A stretch of DNA of 15,440 nucleotides, taken from contig JAIOTL010000194.1 of assembly GCA_021106775.1 (NCBI GenBank), forward strand, positions 1 through 15,440, read 5' to 3'. The notes beneath the pieces are model-generated. The model did no database searches and had not been told where the DNA came from. It worked only from the letters and a program-made list of their open reading frames with translations. Each line of letters opens with the position of its first letter. Positions within the stretch are counted from its first letter, which is position 1. This DNA is from Planctomycetota bacterium (GTDB taxonomy: Bacteria > Planctomycetota > UBA8742 > SKZP01 > JAIOTL01). This document shows positions 7,196-15,383 of the stretch, one piece after another. Made by a program: the position numbers and the translations under genes.

Positions 7196-7211
7196 CCAGC
7201 AAGGCTGGAGG
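7196..7211 (+). promoter_or_regulatory. Hairpin covering the ribosome binding site of the DUF1015-like gene
   Basis: CCAGC (7196-7200) and GCTGG (7204-7208) pair around an AAG loop. The 3' arm shares its last GG with the Shine-Dalgarno GGAGG (7207-7211), five bases before the ATG at 7217. Formation of the hairpin would partly mask the site, which suggests translational control. Confidence 0.45.
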
Positions 7212-7216
7212 AAACA

Positions 7217-9016
7217 ATGTCGAAGATTTATCCGTTTCGAGCAATGTACTTCAATCCCGACGTTACACCGGATTTCTCCGAAATTATTTCATCACCTGAA
7301 TTTAGAGCGGACTGTATTAATGAGATTCAGGATTGTATGTCAATCAGCGAGTATAATATATGCAACTTGCTGGAACCCTTGTATTTTGCGAATATTGAAT
7401 CTAAACCTCAGAAATATAGAAAAAAACGTAAGCGTGAACAGAAAAGCACCAAGTTTCTAATCGACAATATGAAAAACAAGCAATATGACGAACATTTCCG
7501 TAATATTGCAAAAAAATTCGCAGGTTGGCTTGAAACTGGAAAAATATTGCGAGATGAAACACCAGCAATTTATTTATATGAACGCGATTTCTGGGATGAA
7601 CGATGCAAAATAATGAGAAAAAAGCGAAGCATTCTATCCCTGCTTTCACTTGAAAACCCTGAGCAAGGCTCAATCAAATCCCTGTACTCTCCGGACAAAG
7701 ATGCTGTCGAGCAAGCGTACCGGCTTATGAAAATCACGTTTTCACAGTTCTCACCGGTAATTATCGGTTATTCCGACCCGAAAAACTCTGTACAAACGCT
7801 TCTGAAACAGGTAATTGACGAACAACCGAATATTTTCGCATATGACAAAGATGGGTTCTTTCACTCAATTAGAGTTATTCACAACGAAGGAATTATCGAT
7901 GCGCTTCAAAAGATTTTCAATGATTTCACACTTGGCATCATCGATGGTGCACAAAATTATGTTGCTGCATATCAATTCATGGAGGAAATGAAACGGCTTG
8001 AACACACGGGAAGCGGTACTGAAACTGTCGGCAATGTTTTCGTGAATCTCATTGCTCTTGATAACGACGAATACACCAATTTTGAGTCTGTAACCAAGGT
8101 TCTGTCAAAAAATGATGCAAAGAATTTTAGGCTTAGGGACGTAAGTAAACAAACAATTTTGCGACTCAAAGAATCAGCAACACAAACACTTTTCCGAAGG
8201 AATATACATAGCGATATTACTACGCAGTCAACAAAAAAGAATCGTGAAACAAAATCGGAAATAAATGAAAAAACTGAGCTTGAGGATTATGAAATTACCG
8301 ACTTTGAAGACTCCCTTGAAGGCGTAATAAATCCTTTAGCATTAAACTATCTCCAAACATGGGCAAGAGAGTATTTTATCGTTGAGGAAGTTGATTGGGA
8401 GCTTGATTTTGAAACAGTTGAAAGGGAACAAAAATCACTCGAATTTTCAGTTGATTCTAAACAGGCATTACTTTTTATACCGTCTGAGGGTAAATTATTG
8501 CGACTAAAAATAACTCATGACGAAACACTAAAAAAACTACTTACATCAAAGAAGATTTCAACGTCTGACAAACTTGATATTAACTTATTCTGGAGAAATT
8601 TACTTAAAAAGATTTATGTTGGTTTCGATGACGATAAACACAGCATGAACATCTGGAACATCAATAATTTGCATGATTTTCTCGGAAATAAGAAGAACTC
8701 AGAATCCGTTATTATCGAAAAATCTAAATTAAATGGTGATATTGATGATGAAGATTACTCTGAGAGCGAAATTACATCAAAAAACCTTAAAAATACGCCT
8801 AATCACCTGTTAACTCGCGATGAAATCACTGAAAACCTTCAAAATACTGGTATTTTCATGATTTTCAAAAATCCTGAAGTGGCTGAAGTTCTCTCGCTTT
8901 TCTCCGAAGACAGTTTCAATATGCGCCAAATTTATCGTCTGCAAAACGTATTGTCAGTCGGGTTAATATCATACAGGTTGGATTTATCAGAGACTGACGA
9001 TAATGATGAAGACTAA
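7217..9016 (+). CDS. DUF1015-family protein lacking the His-His signature
   Basis: The 599-aa product starts at ATG 7217 after a strong GGAGG. The N-terminus SKIYPFRAMYFNP matches the DUF1015 start (KI-PF-g-RYn). Residues 115-135 (AIYLYERDFWDER) match the piYvY-q-f segment, 176-186 match the s-PvF-lY segment, and 203-216 give F-x-x-DKDGFFHSI where the family has d-x-G-x-xH. The signature normally reads IADGHHRY-x-x-A. Here residues 241-250 read IIDGAQNYVA, so both His and the Arg are lost. The C-terminal 250 residues are strongly charged, with acidic clusters near 365-375 and 515-525 and an acidic end (ETDDNDED), longer than usual for the family. DUF1015 proteins are cytoplasmic and of unknown biochemical function, so the change may mean a non-catalytic paralogue. 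A permease gene follows after 89 bases on the same strand. Confidence 0.75.
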   Translation: MSKIYPFRAMYFNPDVTPDFSEIISSPEFRADCINEIQDCMSISEYNICNLLEPLYFANIESKPQKYRKKRKREQKSTKFLIDNMKNKQYDEHFRNIAKKFAGWLETGKILRDETPAIYLYERDFWDERCKIMRKKRSILSLLSLENPEQGSIKSLYSPDKDAVEQAYRLMKITFSQFSPVIIGYSDPKNSVQTLLKQVIDEQPNIFAYDKDGFFHSIRVIHNEGIIDALQKIFNDFTLGIIDGAQNYVAAYQFMEEMKRLEHTGSGTETVGNVFVNLIALDNDEYTNFESVTKVLSKNDAKNFRLRDVSKQTILRLKESATQTLFRRNIHSDITTQSTKKNRETKSEINEKTELEDYEITDFEDSLEGVINPLALNYLQTWAREYFIVEEVDWELDFETVEREQKSLEFSVDSKQALLFIPSEGKLLRLKITHDETLKKLLTSKKISTSDKLDINLFWRNLLKKIYVGFDDDKHSMNIWNINNLHDFLGNKKNSESVIIEKSKLNGDIDDEDYSESEITSKNLKNTPNHLLTRDEITENLQNTGIFMIFKNPEVAEVLSLFSEDSFNMRQIYRLQNVLSVGLISYRLDLSETDDNDED

Positions 9017-9105
9017 GAAAAGTGAATTGTATAACCTGGTAATATTTTGTAATTTGTTCACTAGATTTTTAATCAAAAACCGAATATACGAACTGTGAGA
9101 ATAAT

Positions 9106-10866
9106 ATGCCCAAAAAAGACAGCGGCTTACAAGAAAGTAAAACAAAAGAAGAGAAGAAGCTTATCGCAGGAGCATCTCTTTGGAGCGAAGCATGGCGAAG
9201 ACTCCGTAAAAACAAGGTTGCGATTATTTGCATTGTCTTAATCATGATAATCTTTTCAGCATGCACAATCTATGCTATCCCGCACCTTTCAAGCCTGAGT
9301 AAAAAAGGCGCATTTGAGTTGATAGTTACTGACGTTAAGAAAGGCTCAATTGCCGAGGAAGCAGGCATAAAAACCGGTGATATTATTCTCAAATATGACA
9401 ATGTTGACGTTATCGGATACAGGGTAACGAATATCCTACTTGATAAGATTATTTTAGGTAATATTAAGAATAAAGAGAAAAATCTCCCACTTCAAAATGA
9501 AGTTAAAATTCTTCTAAACCGCAAAATACCTAAAACACAAACGAATCCAATAATTGTTGTTGCGCAAAATAATGATGTTAATAATACTAAATATAAGCAA
9601 ATTACTTTGATTGCGAAAGTTGGCAAACTCGGTATAAAAACAAACGAACCACTGGTATTTTTCCAGGATTTCTCACAAACAACACAGATAATAGAGGCTA
9701 CGAATCAACCACCCGCCTCCGACCACTGGTTCGGGACTGATAACACAGGTCGGGATTTGTTTGCGCGTACGCTATTCGGCGGGTTCATTTCGTTTATAAT
9801 TGGCATGCTTGCAACGCTTGTGGCATCGTTTATTGGTGTGATATACGGCTCAATTGCCGGATATTTTGGTGGTCGGGTTGACGGTATTATGAGGCGTATT
9901 GTTGATATTCTCTACGGTCTTCCGTTTTTGATGATTATTATTCTCATAAAAGTTATAGCGGATGATTTTAAGAAAAATGAACAAGGTGGTGAAATTTTCT
10001 CAAACGTTATAAGTGTTATTCTCATTGCAATTATAATGATTTTGCTACTTTGGCTAATGTTTGCCCTTCTTGCCAGACTTAATATCAATGACAAACAAGG
10101 AAAATCAATCGTTCCTAAAGGTGTGCTTGTTGTTGTGTTTCTTTTTCTGATTTCGTTCATCGTTTATGAAATTGTTCAAACCTGGCTAATGCTGGCAGCA
10201 CCTGAAGTTAATTATTTCGAAGCAATTGCCCCGCTTGCTTTGCTCCTGTTTATTACTTTCCTGTTTATCTGGTTTCTCACCAGTCTTGGTAAGAGACTTG
10301 ACTCGCAGACGAAAAGCAGCACATTTTTGTTTCCTGGTGGGGTGCTAATGTTTTTCTTCATCTATATGGGAGTTTACGGGATTTTTAACGTTAGTCAGAT
10401 GTGGGTAACTTTTGACACTAGCAGCGAATGGTTCGGGTTTATGCTGACTTTCGTTATCCTCGGTATGTATGCCTGGCTAACCATGGCAAGAATCGCTCGC
10501 GGTCAGATGCTTGAGGTGCGGTCAAAGGATTATGTTGTTGCTGCTAGAGCACTTGGTGCAAGTCCCGCAAGAATTATTTTCAGGCACAGCATCCCGAATA
10601 TTCTCGGACCGGTCATAATTTATGCGACGATTAATATTCCCGCGGTTATTCTGCTTGAGGCGTTTCTGTCGTTTCTCGGACTCGGTATCAGCGAGCCATA
10701 CTGCTCCTGGGGAACGCTTGCCAATGACGGCTTCAAAACACTGTCATATCTTGGCACAAATTGGTGGCTTATCGTTTTTCCTGGTGGAATAATGGCGATT
10801 TCATTATTCGCGCTAAATTTCCTTGGCGACGGTATCCGCGACGCAATCGACCCGCGTATGCGCTAG
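9106..10866 (+). CDS. DppC/OppC-type ABC permease with inserted PDZ domain and extra membrane block
   Basis: The 586-aa protein has the parts of a peptide/nickel-type ABC permease. A basic SLWSEAWRRLRKNKVA start precedes the first membrane helix (38-58). HWFGTDNTGRDLFAR lies at 207-221. Membrane helices follow at about 225-252 and 268-284. The EAA loop, DYVVAARALGASPARIIFRHS with IPN, is at 475-498, and LLEAFLSFLGLGI is at 516-528. Two insertions make it almost twice the usual 300 residues. Residues 68-175 look like a PDZ domain (ELIVTDVKKGSIAEEAGIKTGDII), placed outside the inner membrane where DppC has a short loop. Residues about 285-440 add roughly three hydrophobic segments before GMYAWLTMARIARGQ. 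No DppB, ATPase or binding protein is in the window, so partners must lie elsewhere. The Shine-Dalgarno is weak. Confidence 0.88.
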   Translation: MPKKDSGLQESKTKEEKKLIAGASLWSEAWRRLRKNKVAIICIVLIMIIFSACTIYAIPHLSSLSKKGAFELIVTDVKKGSIAEEAGIKTGDIILKYDNVDVIGYRVTNILLDKIILGNIKNKEKNLPLQNEVKILLNRKIPKTQTNPIIVVAQNNDVNNTKYKQITLIAKVGKLGIKTNEPLVFFQDFSQTTQIIEATNQPPASDHWFGTDNTGRDLFARTLFGGFISFIIGMLATLVASFIGVIYGSIAGYFGGRVDGIMRRIVDILYGLPFLMIIILIKVIADDFKKNEQGGEIFSNVISVILIAIIMILLLWLMFALLARLNINDKQGKSIVPKGVLVVVFLFLISFIVYEIVQTWLMLAAPEVNYFEAIAPLALLLFITFLFIWFLTSLGKRLDSQTKSSTFLFPGGVLMFFFIYMGVYGIFNVSQMWVTFDTSSEWFGFMLTFVILGMYAWLTMARIARGQMLEVRSKDYVVAARALGASPARIIFRHSIPNILGPVIIYATINIPAVILLEAFLSFLGLGISEPYCSWGTLANDGFKTLSYLGTNWWLIVFPGGIMAISLFALNFLGDGIRDAIDPRMR

Positions 10867-10893
10867 AACAATGTAAAGGAAATGGTAGAACCG

Positions 10894-10938
10894 GCATCCC
10901 TGACTGTTAATATCACTGCTGAGTGTCAGGCAAGATGC
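10894..10938. terminator. Stem-loop between convergent genes, possible bidirectional terminator
   Basis: GCATC-CCTGAC (10894-10904) pairs with GTCAGG (10925-10930) and GATGC (10934-10938), with a three-base bulge. A smaller CACT-GCTG-AGTG hairpin lies within. There is no T run on either strand, so intrinsic termination is not certain. The position, between the ends of genes on opposite strands, is what suggests the role. Confidence 0.35.
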
Positions 10939-10978
10939 ATGACCTACCGACAATGTTGCTAAATTATGTAACACTGTG

Positions 10979-11782
10979 TTAGAACCAGAGGGCAACACCT
11001 GCGTATGGTCCCAGCAGTGCATCTGCATTTCGTGTGTCCATGTACCAGAAACCAACACGCAATTCGAGAATAAAAAATACGTAGCCAAGCGAAATATCAG
11101 CGTCAACAAGCTCGTTTGTTTCAAACCAGGTGTAAGACCAGCGATAACGGAGCATCAAGCCAGGGGCAGTCATAAATGTGCCCTCAGCGTTGAAACTCAC
11201 ACCGCCTACATCCTCGGATAAGCCCGTGCCACCGAGTCCGACAAGACCGAAGCCAAAATCGATGTTTACATTTTCAGCAATCCAGCCTCCGAACGTGAAA
11301 TAAAATCCCCAGATATGTTGATGTTCATCCTCTGAAAGCTCGATACTTTCCCAAAGCTGTTGATAATACGCACCGAAATTCATAAATGCACGTGTGTACA
11401 TCTTCGCTTGGGCTCTATATCCCGAAATCTCACCATCACCAGGATCATCACCCTTAGGACTCCAGCGTCCTTCGAAATCCAGATGCAGAAGTAAAGGTGT
11501 TTTATGTGCTGGTTCAATTGCTGCATCTTGTATTGTTATTCTGCCGTACCTCTGATAATACCAAGGATACGTATAATACCAGTTCGCATGAGCTGCACCG
11601 TGGAAAAACGCTCTTAATCCGTGAAATGCTGCTTCTGAGCAACAAGCTTCGAGGCAAGCCCCAGCTAGTTCACCACCACCGCCACCACCAACTGCAGATG
11701 AAAAATCACCTAAACTTCCTGCAAATGCTGAAGAAGACACTAAAAGCAAGATACATGTAACAAAAAGTAATTTCTTAAACAT
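10979..11782 (-). CDS. Small outer-membrane beta-barrel protein with Gly/Cys-rich N-terminal segment
   Basis: The 267-aa product starts at ATG 11782, with AAGGAA five bases upstream. A signal peptide (KK, hydrophobic 5-16, cleavage after AFA at residue 21) leads to a short segment with six consecutive Gly (32-37) and Cys at 43, 47 and 48. An aromatic stretch with several Tyr and Trp (68-78) follows. From about residue 97 to the end the chain alternates polar and hydrophobic residues with many aromatics, and it ends in ALWF; an aromatic last residue is the usual barrel signal. I do not recognise a named family. The likely place is the outer membrane; the role is unknown. It has its own promoter and faces the permease gene end to end. 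Confidence 0.75.
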   Translation of the reverse strand: MFKKLLFVTCILLLVSSSAFAGSLGDFSSAVGGGGGGELAGACLEACCSEAAFHGLRAFFHGAAHANWYYTYPWYYQRYGRITIQDAAIEPAHKTPLLLHLDFEGRWSPKGDDPGDGEISGYRAQAKMYTRAFMNFGAYYQQLWESIELSEDEHQHIWGFYFTFGGWIAENVNIDFGFGLVGLGGTGLSEDVGGVSFNAEGTFMTAPGLMLRYRWSYTWFETNELVDADISLGYVFFILELRVGFWYMDTRNADALLGPYAGVALWF

Positions 11783-11806
11783 ATCGGTTCCTTAAATTTT
11801 TACTCA

Positions 11807-11836
11807 TTTATAACAAAATATGTAATTTAATTCCAA
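11807..11836 (-). promoter_or_regulatory. Promoter of the small outer-membrane protein gene
   Basis: On the minus strand TTGGAA (11836-11831) and TATAAA (11812-11807) are separated by 18 bases. Transcription would begin near 11800, leaving a leader of about 18 bases that holds the AAGGAA ribosome binding site before the ATG at 11782. Confidence 0.5.
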
Positions 11837-11882
11837 AGGTTTAGAATTTGTGCCCTTTTTTTTGTTCAATAATTTATGTTTT

Positions 11883-12788
11883 TTAACGTTTTTCAATTTT
11901 TGATTTCGCAAGAATGCCAGCACCGAAAAGTGCAGAATTTTCAAGCTTTGAAATAATCACCTTCATGTTTTCGTCATATGGCTTAAAAACGTGTAAACGA
12001 ATCGATTCTCGCATCGTAGGTATGAAAAATATTGCGGCTTTAGTGATTTTACCGCCTAAAACAACTGCTTCCGGTCGTAAAACATTCACAACTTGCGCAA
12101 TTCCGATGCCTAGTATTTCTCCCCATTTTCGCCAGAAATGCAGTGCGAAATCATTATTTTCGAGTGCCAGTTTGTAACAATCCGATGCATTAATGATTTT
12201 ACCTGTTGGTTCTTGATTCAGCGTGTTTTTTGCGATTATATCCGCAAATCTTTCTACCCAGATTCCTCCGCAATACGCTTCCAAACACCCTTTCTTACCA
12301 CAATTGCAGAGTAAACCGTTTCTGTCGATGCTGATGTGTCCGAGTTCCGCAGAGCCAATGCCACGAAGCAGCTTCCCATCCACAACTACTCCACCGCCGA
12401 TGCCTGTTCCAAGTGTGTAACCGATTATTCGGCTGAAACCCTTGCATTCGCCGTATTTTGCTTCACCGAGTACGAAACAACTTGCATCGTTCTCGACTTC
12501 AACAGGAATGTTGAAATGCTCTTGCAACGCCTGTTTCAGCGGATTATTACGCAACCAGTCGATGTTTGGTACAAAATGTACGAAACCTCTCTTAGAATCA
12601 ACTGAACCTGCTGTCGAGATGCCGATTGCATCCAATCCCGAAGAGTTTTTCTCTATAAAATCTATCAAATCCTTTGTTGAAGTGATTTTCTGTGAATTTA
12701 TATTTTTTATGTACTGAATATTCAGATTCCCATCAAACGTACACAATGCAACGTTTGTACCACCGATGTCAACTGCTGCAATCTTCAT
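11883..12788 (-). CDS. ROK-family sugar kinase (glucokinase-like)
   Basis: The 301-aa product has the ROK family parts in order. The phosphate-binding DIGGTN is at 7-12. GISTAG is at 56-61 and PNIDW at 74-78. The catalytic Asp is in VENDA (D101), GTGIGGG is at 127-133, and ELGH at 148-151 is followed by C-N-C-GKKGCLE. His151, Cys161, Cys163 and Cys168 are the expected zinc ligands. VVLGGKI lies near 242-248. There is no N-terminal helix-turn-helix, so it is a kinase and not a repressor. These enzymes phosphorylate hexoses such as glucose or N-acetyl amino sugars with ATP in the cytoplasm; glucokinase is the most common assignment, but the substrate is not proved. The ATG at 12788 shares its A with the stop of the cyclase gene, so translation is probably coupled. 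Confidence 0.9.
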   Translation of the reverse strand: MKIAAVDIGGTNVALCTFDGNLNIQYIKNINSQKITSTKDLIDFIEKNSSGLDAIGISTAGSVDSKRGFVHFVPNIDWLRNNPLKQALQEHFNIPVEVENDASCFVLGEAKYGECKGFSRIIGYTLGTGIGGGVVVDGKLLRGIGSAELGHISIDRNGLLCNCGKKGCLEAYCGGIWVERFADIIAKNTLNQEPTGKIINASDCYKLALENNDFALHFWRKWGEILGIGIAQVVNVLRPEAVVLGGKITKAAIFFIPTMRESIRLHVFKPYDENMKVIISKLENSALFGAGILAKSKIEKR

Positions 12789-14494
12789 TATGTTTCATTT
12801 CCTTTGATGGCGAAAACGCGAATCTGTTCCTCTTTTCCCTTAACATTAATATAGTATTCGCTCACAATTTCAAACCCGCAAACAATCTCAGGCTTGATTT
12901 CTCGGCTAATAATATTGTCATCGTCATCATGCTGTTTGTTTGCAAAGTACTTTTTACGCTCGATTTCAACATCAATGTACGTTGACGCGCTGATAAGTGT
13001 CCAGGTTTCAAGCTCCTTATTTTTCTGTTCAAGCCTTGATGCCAGATTCACGGTATCGCCGATAACAGTAAATTCCGAGCGTTTTTCGCTTCCAATGTTT
13101 CCTGAAACAACGAAACCCGTGTTGATTCCGATGCGAATTTTAATTGGGAACCAGCCTCTGTTTGACCAGTCATCGCGCATTTTGCTTACCTTTTTTTGCA
13201 TTTCAAGTGCGCATTTTATTGCTTTTTCCGAGGAAAATTCGATTTTATAGGGTGCCCCGAATATTGCCATTACGCCGTCGCCCATGAATTTATCAAGCGT
13301 ACCCTCGTATTTGAAAATTATCTCAATCATGCTGCTCAGATATTCGTTGAGCATTGCAAAAACATGTTCAGGCTCGCTTTTCTCGGCAACTGTGGTAAAT
13401 CCTTCAATGTCCGTGAAAAGAAGCGTTGCCCAATTTCGCTCTGCCTGAAGCTTGAGTTGCTCGGGATTTTCCATAATCTTTTTTGCGACCTGCTCGGAAA
13501 CGTAGCGTTTCAGCGTGTTTTTAATCCAGTCGCGCTCTTTCAAACCTTTGCTCATATAATTTATCGAAGATGCAAGGTCACCGATTTCATCACGATTTTT
13601 TATGTTCAACCGATAATCAAAATTCCCTTCGCCGATTTCCTTCGTAGCTTTTATTAATTCTTTTATAGGGCGTGTAATCTGTCCTGAAAGGTAAAAAGTA
13701 AGCGTTAGCGATAAAACTCCTGAGATAATCAGCGCAAAAACCGTCCAGAAAATTATATCAGAATAAATCTCACGAACTTCTGACGCATCAAAGTCTATCC
13801 CGATAATTGCTACCACATTATTCTGAGAATCGTATATCGGAGAATATCCCGAAAGCGTTGTTTCTTTCTCGTCTGTAACCAGATTATCATCTGTTCCGGG
13901 TTTGCCAAGAAAAGCACGTTTCAGCGAGAGAATCTCAGAACCGTCAATATTTTCGGTTGAATAAACGGAATTGAAAGACGAATTATCTGCGAAAATATCC
14001 GGTTCATCTGCAGAGATTCCGTTAAAAATTGAAGTATTTGCAGGTTTCATAAACATTGTATAAATATACAAAATCTTCGAGCTGCCAGAAAAATTATACA
14101 AATCATAATACTTCTTCAATTTTGTTTGCTGAATTTCGTTAATAATGACAATTTTATCCCGTAATTCTCCAATAATATGTTCATCAGCATTCGATTTTGC
14201 CATGATGTGATACTTTTCCCATGACGCAACCAGCTCTTTGTGAGCATTACCGTTAAAATCCATGGAAACAGATTCAGCAAGCCTGCGAAGCTGGGTCTTC
14301 AACTCGGTCAAAAGTGTATTCGTCGATGCCCGGTATATCATGAATACGACGATGATTGAAACCAGACAGCTCATCAGAGTAAAATATATCATGAGCTTCA
14401 ACTGAAACCTGCTCACTCGTTTTCTCGCCAGAATATCGTCTATTTTCAAAAGCGCACCGATGTCGGGCAACTCAAGAAACTTCGGAAAACTCAT
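12788..14494 (-). CDS. Membrane-bound class III adenylate cyclase with periplasmic sensor and HAMP domain
   Basis: The 568-aa product starts at ATG 14494 with GGAGGG close upstream. A membrane helix spans about 35-54, followed by a periplasmic sensor region of about 190 residues (55-245; the GYSPIYDSQNNVVAIIGID part is Cache-like) and a second helix at 247-270. A HAMP domain (271-325, starting at ITRPI) leads into a cyclase domain (355-515). The cyclase has both metal-binding Asp (D362 in LFTDIEGF, D406 in KFMGDG). It also has Lys402 for the adenine base, Thr476 in FTVIGD as in class IIIb enzymes, and Asn483 and Arg487 for the transition state. All key residues are present, so it should make cAMP in response to an external signal. 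A DDDDN loop is inserted at 523-527. It overlaps the ROK kinase gene by one base. Confidence 0.92.
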   Translation of the reverse strand: MSFPKFLELPDIGALLKIDDILARKRVSRFQLKLMIYFTLMSCLVSIIVVFMIYRASTNTLLTELKTQLRRLAESVSMDFNGNAHKELVASWEKYHIMAKSNADEHIIGELRDKIVIINEIQQTKLKKYYDLYNFSGSSKILYIYTMFMKPANTSIFNGISADEPDIFADNSSFNSVYSTENIDGSEILSLKRAFLGKPGTDDNLVTDEKETTLSGYSPIYDSQNNVVAIIGIDFDASEVREIYSDIIFWTVFALIISGVLSLTLTFYLSGQITRPIKELIKATKEIGEGNFDYRLNIKNRDEIGDLASSINYMSKGLKERDWIKNTLKRYVSEQVAKKIMENPEQLKLQAERNWATLLFTDIEGFTTVAEKSEPEHVFAMLNEYLSSMIEIIFKYEGTLDKFMGDGVMAIFGAPYKIEFSSEKAIKCALEMQKKVSKMRDDWSNRGWFPIKIRIGINTGFVVSGNIGSEKRSEFTVIGDTVNLASRLEQKNKELETWTLISASTYIDVEIERKKYFANKQHDDDDNIISREIKPEIVCGFEIVSEYYINVKGKEEQIRVFAIKGNET

Positions 14495-14575
14495 ACACCC
14501 TCCGACATAATTTATTTAGAGTTGAATAATTACATACGAATCGAGCATGTATTTAACTGGAACTATCGAAAGAAC

Positions 14576-15283
14576 TTATTCTTTGGGTTTCAACGCGAAA
14601 AACTTCAAATCATTGTGTGACTGAACCTGCGTCGGATAAATAATGCCGAATTTCGCAGCAAAATCCGTAAAAACCCAAGGTGAAATCAACGTATATTTAT
14701 CGTTTTCATTTGCTTTATAATCAAATTGCACGCGCGTTTCTCTCAATTTTTTCTCATATTCATCGTAATCAGTCTGTTTTAGCTCGGAAAAATCGCTGTC
14801 GTCAAGCTGTTGATAGTACGGCATGATTTCATCCATAATCACATCGTCATACTGAGATGCAATAAACTCAGGATTCCCCTTTCGTGCTTCAAGTGCTTTA
14901 TCGGTGAGATTTTCGTCAGGATGAAGGTCAGCAAAAAAAGTCGGATGCTGCCAGAAAATATCAACAAGCTCATCTGATAAAAAGAAATTGTACCACCAGA
15001 ACAAATTGCCATACAGCTCGAAATTGAAGGCTTTGCAATCGAAAAGCTCCGCGAGTATCGAAGTACAGCCGAATCCATCGAGAAATCCGTTCGGATATAC
15101 AATTAGAAGCCAATCGGGTGATTCAGTCGAGATTAGCACCTGATTCTTCCCACTTTTTCGGATAGCCATTGATCTGGGCAACCTTCGATGACCTCTCAGC
15201 CCGATTTCTCTGAACACAATATCGTTAACATCTTCACCTTTTTCGTCGGTATTTAGTGCGGACACAGATAAATAAAGACCCAT
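14576..15283 (-). CDS. Unrecognised 235-aa protein (starts MGLYLSVS)
   Basis: No family is recognised. I choose ATG at 15283 because GATGAGG lies five bases upstream and because an in-frame TTG at 15337 directly abuts the -10 box of the likely promoter. The first residues form a strand-like MGLYLSVSAL, a start seen in various uncharacterised cytoplasmic proteins. The product has no signal peptide. Residues 50-90 contain a hydrophobic SPDWLLIVYPNGFLDGFG stretch, and residues 92-115 hold an aromatic NLFWWYNFFLSDELVDIF segment. A charged region with many Asp, Glu and Tyr follows at 155-190. Only about 81 bases separate its stop from the cyclase start on the same strand, so the three genes here may be transcribed together. 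Confidence 0.7.
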   Translation of the reverse strand: MGLYLSVSALNTDEKGEDVNDIVFREIGLRGHRRLPRSMAIRKSGKNQVLISTESPDWLLIVYPNGFLDGFGCTSILAELFDCKAFNFELYGNLFWWYNFFLSDELVDIFWQHPTFFADLHPDENLTDKALEARKGNPEFIASQYDDVIMDEIMPYYQQLDDSDFSELKQTDYDEYEKKLRETRVQFDYKANENDKYTLISPWVFTDFAAKFGIIYPTQVQSHNDLKFFALKPKE

Positions 15284-15337
15284 ATAAACCTCATCTATAA
15301 CGCTATTTTCCAGTAATTCTAATGTTTGCTTATGCAA

Positions 15338-15366
15338 ATTATATTCATACTGCTAATAAAAGTAAA
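15338..15366 (-). promoter_or_regulatory. Promoter upstream of the 235-aa protein gene
   Basis: On the minus strand a perfect TATAAT (15343-15338) follows TTTACT (15366-15361) with a 17-base spacer. Transcription would start near 15331, giving a leader of about 48 bases before the ATG at 15283. This supports the later start for that gene. Confidence 0.55.
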
Positions 15367-15383
15367 ATGTAATATGATTTTAC
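15362..15383. promoter_or_regulatory. 22-bp dyad overlapping the -35 box, possible operator
   Basis: GTAAAAT (15362-15368) and ATTTTAC (15377-15383) are exact complements with eight bases between. The left arm overlaps the -35 box at 15361-15366, so a protein bound here would block the promoter. Such AT-rich dyads also occur by chance in DNA of this composition. Confidence 0.3.

Noticed and set aside
15284..15337. TTG start at 15337 for the 235-aa protein
   Set aside because: It directly abuts the -10 box of the predicted promoter and has no ribosome binding site, while ATG at 15283 has GATGAGG.
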